Below, one piece after another: positions 59,926 through 64,000 of a stretch of 64,000 nt of DNA. How positions within the stretch are numbered: the first letter of the stretch is position 1; every line of letters begins with the position of its first letter. The position numbers were made by a program, and so were the translations under genes. A model generated the notes under the pieces. The model made no database searches. It worked only from the letters and a program-made list of their open reading frames with translations, and was not told where the DNA came from. The DNA comes from Patiria pectinifera (Eukaryota; Echinodermata; Asteroidea; Valvatida; Asterinidae): positions 26,587,366-26,651,365 of the forward strand of contig CM057135.1 in NCBI GenBank assembly GCA_029964075.1, written 5' to 3'.

Positions 59926-60879
59926 TCAATGATCACCTTGCAAAATCCTCTCGGGCTTTCGTAGGAGCATAATGGACACGCGACAGCTATCCAGCGGGGT
60001 AACACCAGTCTCCTGAGAAATACGTCTGATGGACGACGAGTGACGGACGCTCGGCATCGCCACTTTTCCGTGCCATTCGAAGAGACATTCCGTGACGCCA
60101 CCTGAGCGGGCCAAGCTCCGGAACTCCTCGTGCTGCATGTGGTAGAGATTGTCGATGTACAGAACCATGGCGCCCGGTTTCATCACACTGAAGATTTCTC
60201 GAAGCACGTCCCCGTGTGCCTTATCTGTCCTCATGAAAGCAGCGACGGTCGAGTAAAACTTGACCATGGTGATGATGTCGGCATAGTGCACTGTGGTGTG
60301 TCCAATTTTGGTTAGACAACTGTTCTTCGCTGTCAGGTCTCCCTTAAGATATGTTACGCCAAAGTAAGGTTCGTACCTATATTCCTTTTCCAGATTATCC
60401 GTAATGGTATCGCAATCTATCTGCCACTGTGGGAAGATATCACATACCGTACATTTCACATAGGATACTGTAAGTGAGGTATCTTGAAGAAATTTCACCA
60501 GACCAATAAGATCTGACCCAGGCCCTCCGCCTAGGCAGCATACCTCCAGGTGGTATTTAGGCCTCCAAGCGTCTCGAAAACGTGCCAGTGACGACTGCAA
60601 GCTCCAGTAAACCAGGTACGCGTGCATCATGAAGAAACGATAAATGTACGCACGACGGTTGCCGGCATCATCCCAGTTTGGTCTGCTGTGCGTACCACGC
60701 AGCCTACATCGGTATATCATTGAAATAGTTTGGAAGCACGATCGAATGTCGTCGGTGACGGCATGCCTATCTGGACGGGACCGAAACATGTAATCGAAAT
60801 AATTACCGACGACACTATCAAAGTACGACACTGGCTGAAAACGACTAGCGATCTGACGCACCATATAGCTGTCGTCCAT
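59926..60879 (-). CDS. Methyltransferase-like protein, paralog 3 (intron-free CDS)
   Basis: 317 residues from the ATG at 60879. A longer frame begins at 60927, but a good minus-strand acceptor (CATGTACTGTTGCAG) lies between, so those extra 16 residues are probably not translated. Family blocks in order: WDDAGNRRAYIYRFFMMHAY (69-88), CCLGGGPGSDLIGLVKFL (114-131), Asp147 in CTVCDIFPQW, FYSTVAAFM, MKPGAMVLYIDN, FEWHGKVAMPS, and a C-terminal SCRVSIMLLRK. It has no C-terminal extension and so may be close to the minimal family core. Convergent with paralog 2. Function unknown beyond a likely class I methyltransferase fold. Confidence 0.8.
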   Translation of the reverse strand: MDDSYMVRQIASRFQPVSYFDSVVGNYFDYMFRSRPDRHAVTDDIRSCFQTISMIYRCRLRGTHSRPNWDDAGNRRAYIYRFFMMHAYLVYWSLQSSLARFRDAWRPKYHLEVCCLGGGPGSDLIGLVKFLQDTSLTVSYVKCTVCDIFPQWQIDCDTITDNLEKEYRYEPYFGVTYLKGDLTAKNSCLTKIGHTTVHYADIITMVKFYSTVAAFMRTDKAHGDVLREIFSVMKPGAMVLYIDNLYHMQHEEFRSLARSGGVTECLFEWHGKVAMPSVRHSSSIRRISQETGVTPLDSCRVSIMLLRKPERILQGDH

Positions 60880-60899
60880 TCTGGTCAATAAAAACTGAG

Positions 60900-61330
60900 C
60901 TCCAGGACCTCGTCTGCAACAGTACATGTAAATGGCTCAACGCAAGTGCCTTTTATAACAGGCAATTCATCGGATGATTATCGAAATTATGACGATTCTC
61001 AGTTCTTTTGTGGACTACATTTCAACACCATGTAGGGGAAAACCCTTTGACGTAAATTGCGACCAATAAATAACCTTAATCCAACCGTGTGCTTGTTAAT
61101 TCTTAAGGAAGTACATTAGTACACAAACACATATCGTATACTTTGCATAAAAGCGTTCATGCCCCTATAGCCTTTGCCCTCGTATTAATGGAGAATAATG
61201 TTCCCATGCAACCTCGTTTCCATGGGTACGATCTTGCTGCGCCATGTTGTTTCCCATCATGCCTTGCGCGATCTTAGTGAAGGAACGCGCACGCGCCCAT
61301 GGAGTCGATGCTGGTTCCAATGCTACTTAA
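60900..61330. other. 5' region of paralog 3
   Basis: It should hold the 5' UTR exon(s) and promoter of paralog 3 upstream of the acceptor near 60914. No further gene is supported. Confidence 0.35.
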
Positions 61331-61333
61331 CGG

Positions 61334-61846
61334 CAACCTCGTACCCAGGGTGTCGAGCAGTACGCGCCCATCACTACCTGCTCTCTCACCCTGGTATTGG
61401 ATCATTTGCATGTGCAAGATTTTTGAACAGGTATGCAAATGAGGAATAGTCTGGTGCCTGTATGTGCGTTACATTAGCGTTTGTTTTTGTATGCGGTGTC
61501 TGGGGTAAAAACAGAGTCAATTCGTAGCAGCGCGAGCATGGCGTGAGTTACGAAAACACGATTTTTATTCAATTAAACGGTTACGATCTTAACGAAACAA
61601 TATGCAGTATCACATTTCATATTAATATTAACAAACTGGAAAGGAAATTAATATTTTCGTGAAGGCGTGGACGAATGATCGCGAAAACACGTACTGCACG
61701 TTGTGAATAACAACACCAAGTACACGATAAAAATCCATTACTAGCCAATTGCGGTATCGAATCAGGATACAGGAAGAAAGTTTCCTATCCAGGGTTTACT
61801 ATTGGAAACCGTGTTGGAAATAAAGTAAGCACTGGGGACGAGGTTG
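61334..61846. mobile_element. Possible MITE with CAACCTCGT ends
   Basis: CAACCTCGTACCCAGGG at the left and CTGGGGACGAGGTTG at the right are inverted. A second CAACCTCGTTTCCATGGG lies at 61208. No target duplication is clear. Confidence 0.4.
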
Positions 61847-63325
61847 ACTTAATGGCCAGTAGGGGTGGTTTAAGCTGAACTGACGTCACACTAACGAACC
61901 GGATTATCCTATCGCGGTAGAATCGCGTCAACGCAGCTTGTGAAATATTGTCCAATTACATGATATACATTGGACGCAGAACGCGCAAAATCTGAGACAA
62001 ACAAAACTTAACGTACAAAACTCCTGGAGTTGTCTAAGAGGCGTGGTTAACTCGCAAACGGCGAGGTCAATTACCAATATCCTATACGTGCCTTTAAAAC
62101 GCAAGACCCTCAATCTATCGAGCAACTGTCACCCAACAGTGTCTACCACAAAATGGCCAATAATATACTCAGTAGGCAAACCGAAGTCAAGCAGGGGCGG
62201 ATCTATAGCTTTCAAGAAACAGGGGTTGATATAAGGGGGGGGGGGTGAGTCTAAGGCTTGCACGCCCTGCTATTTGAGGGCATGCCCCCGTAAAATTTTG
62301 ACTGAAATCAACCATGCTTTCTCCTGCATTCTTATTTACGCTATTCGAGAATATACTGAAAATGTTTCATTGATTATTTTGGCCCATTTTAGTATCACAT
62401 AACATTAGTCAGTGGCTGAACGGGGGTGGGGGGGGGGGTACGTGCCCCGCTACTGTCATGAGTAACAATTAACGTCAGTGACTGTATTGTCAAGAGCTGT
62501 TGATGAGTTTGCTAGGGGGGAAAGGTCAATTGCGCTGTTCAATGATAATGACACTGTAAAGAATTATAACACGCACTGTCTCGCCATTGTACGTTATGGC
62601 GTGACTAACAGAAGTTGCGTGCGGCGGGAAATCCCCGATGTCTCATGATAAAAACACAGCTTGCGCAATACTGTGCATGCATGCTGTTGGGACACAAATT
62701 CTGTCGCAATATGCGTATATATGTATAGGCCTTATGTTGGTGCTAATGTACTCGTTAAGGTTTTCCATCATGGCATGATATGCTGGCATTGGAATATTTT
62801 GATTCCAACCTCAAGTCTTTAGCTAATATTTCCGAATTGTACAAAATTATAGGGCCGCCTTATCTCCATGTCCGTTCATCCATAGAAATTCCTTGCTCTA
62901 CGACAATCACTGAATTCCAACATGCTGAATGAAACGCAAGTGTGTATTTTAATTTAAACAAATAACATTTTTTGTTCTTATAATTATTTACATATTTGAG
63001 CTTGATTTAAATATACACAATAGATGAAAGAATGCTGAATAAGTTGTTTACATAAACTATGAAAGGATTGTGAAATAACATGTAAAAGTGCGGTACCTGA
63101 AAAGTATAAGACGAGGTAGCAGCAGCGTTAAACTGCGGAGACGGGGCACGTTCCTACCAGTGGATTTCCGTTCCCCAGTTCCCCTCCCCCCCCCAAAAAA
63201 AAATAGAACAAAAAGTGGAAACTCAGTCTTGAATTGGAAAAAAACTGCACTTTAAAAAGTGAAACGTTTCAGTTGCCCTTGTCCCCTTGATAACTAACGA
63301 TGCACCATAGGGCTTCCACCTCTAT
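61847..63325. other. AT-rich DNA, no gene seen
   Basis: Contains G-runs at 62235-62245 and 62425-62437 beside GGGGCGGATCTATAG- and CAGTGGCTGAACGGGGG-like sequences, which look like decayed hAT MITE ends. No coding frame with family features. Confidence 0.5.
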
Positions 63326-63462
63326 GTTCCGACACCCCCTATGTTCCGACTGCACATATTCCTATTCCTAATCCCTACCCTTACCCTAAACCTAACCCTA
63401 ACAGGGAGTAACACAATCTTATGTGGGTGTTGTCGGAACATAGGGGTGTCGGAACATGAGCA
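63326..63462. repeat. Inverted-repeat element with telomere-like core
   Basis: TATGTTCCGACACCCCCTAT at the left and a matching reverse complement (GTGTCGGAACAT) near 63447-63460 enclose a run of CCCTAA/CCCTTA-type hexamers (about 63368-63403) identical to the metazoan telomere repeat sense. About 137 bp. Confidence 0.65.
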
Positions 63463-64000
63463 TTCACCACCCCAGGTGCCTCCCAAAAGTTCGACCCTAG
63501 TTCAATACGCCGCTGTATGGAAAAAGAAAGACAGTAGCAAAGTGGTCTTTTATCAGATCTACTCAGAAAATGACTCGGAAACAGAATTTGATCTTCAAAC
63601 TACTTGTACCCCTTTCAAGTTAATAAGAGACCTTACGTTACTAGCAATAAATACTCAAATTAATTGCAACATTTTGGTGCTATCAAGAATACGAGTCCAT
63701 GGAATGATGATGTCGAATCGGACATTCTATTGCAACAATGTACTATCGAGCACCTCTGGTAAATTTGTAAAAAGGTCAATATTCCGGTTAGTTTTCCTAC
63801 ATCAATTTTATGTACAATTTGCAATTTCAATTATATCAAATTTTAAATTTAATGATTTAATTTTAAATAATTCCTTATCTTTTTACTCAAATAGCATTTA
63901 AAACAACGAAGATACGTCCGAGAGGATTTACATGTCACAAATGTTTTAATGTCACCAAATCAACCACGAAGAAAAATCGTTATAATAACATCAGCTATTA
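63463..64000. other. AT-rich end of window
   Basis: A 186-codon open frame crosses from 63341 into this region but has no recognisable features and starts in the repeat at 63326. I do not support it as a gene. Confidence 0.4.

Noticed and set aside
63341-63901. 186-codon frame at the window end
   Set aside because: Begins within a telomere-like repeat and runs through AT-rich DNA; no recognisable features.

Overview
The window is animal nuclear DNA. Genes are split by many introns with GT-AG boundaries and polypyrimidine tracts, exons are GC-rich inside AT-rich introns, and short inverted-repeat transposons (MITEs) occur every few kilobases. Gene content (a long TTC6-type TPR gene, ZCCHC10, and a lineage-expanded methyltransferase-like family) and repeat style suggest a marine invertebrate deuterostome, most likely an echinoderm. 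The species cannot be fixed from sequence alone.

About 113-40285 (+) is one gene that I could splice almost completely by eye: 43 proposed coding exons, all but two with phases that agree, giving about 1850 residues. The first ~860 residues (113-22976) are low-complexity, acidic and Ser/Thr/Pro-rich, with short conserved patches. The last ~990 residues (23311-40285) are roughly 25 TPR repeats and match tetratricopeptide repeat protein 6 (TTC6). The introns hold most of the novelty. Four places carry local tandem duplications of a splice site plus the adjoining exon edge (about 3785-5600, 22090-22890, 34190-34570, 35650-35870). Many MITE families are present, several with perfect target-site duplications and some nested in others.

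44989-48929 (-) is a four-exon ZCCHC10 gene: one CCHC zinc knuckle followed by a Ser/Asp tract and a basic tail, 166 residues.

52232-60927 holds three paralogous genes with intron-free coding regions, on strands -, +, -. They encode proteins with a Rossmann-type GGGPGxD motif, probably class I SAM-dependent methyltransferase-like. Each appears to have an intron in its 5' UTR. They share several conserved blocks and differ mainly in their C-terminal tails. I know no function for this family, and it is the best candidate for an undescribed system here.

The remaining intergenic DNA (40.3-44.9, 48.9-52.2, 53.5-56.4, 57.9-59.9 and 60.9-64 kb) is AT-rich and dominated by MITEs, including two hAT-type elements with perfect 8-bp target duplications. 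I found no rRNA, functional tRNA or CRISPR. All splice calls are by eye from consensus sites and frame continuity, without transcript data.
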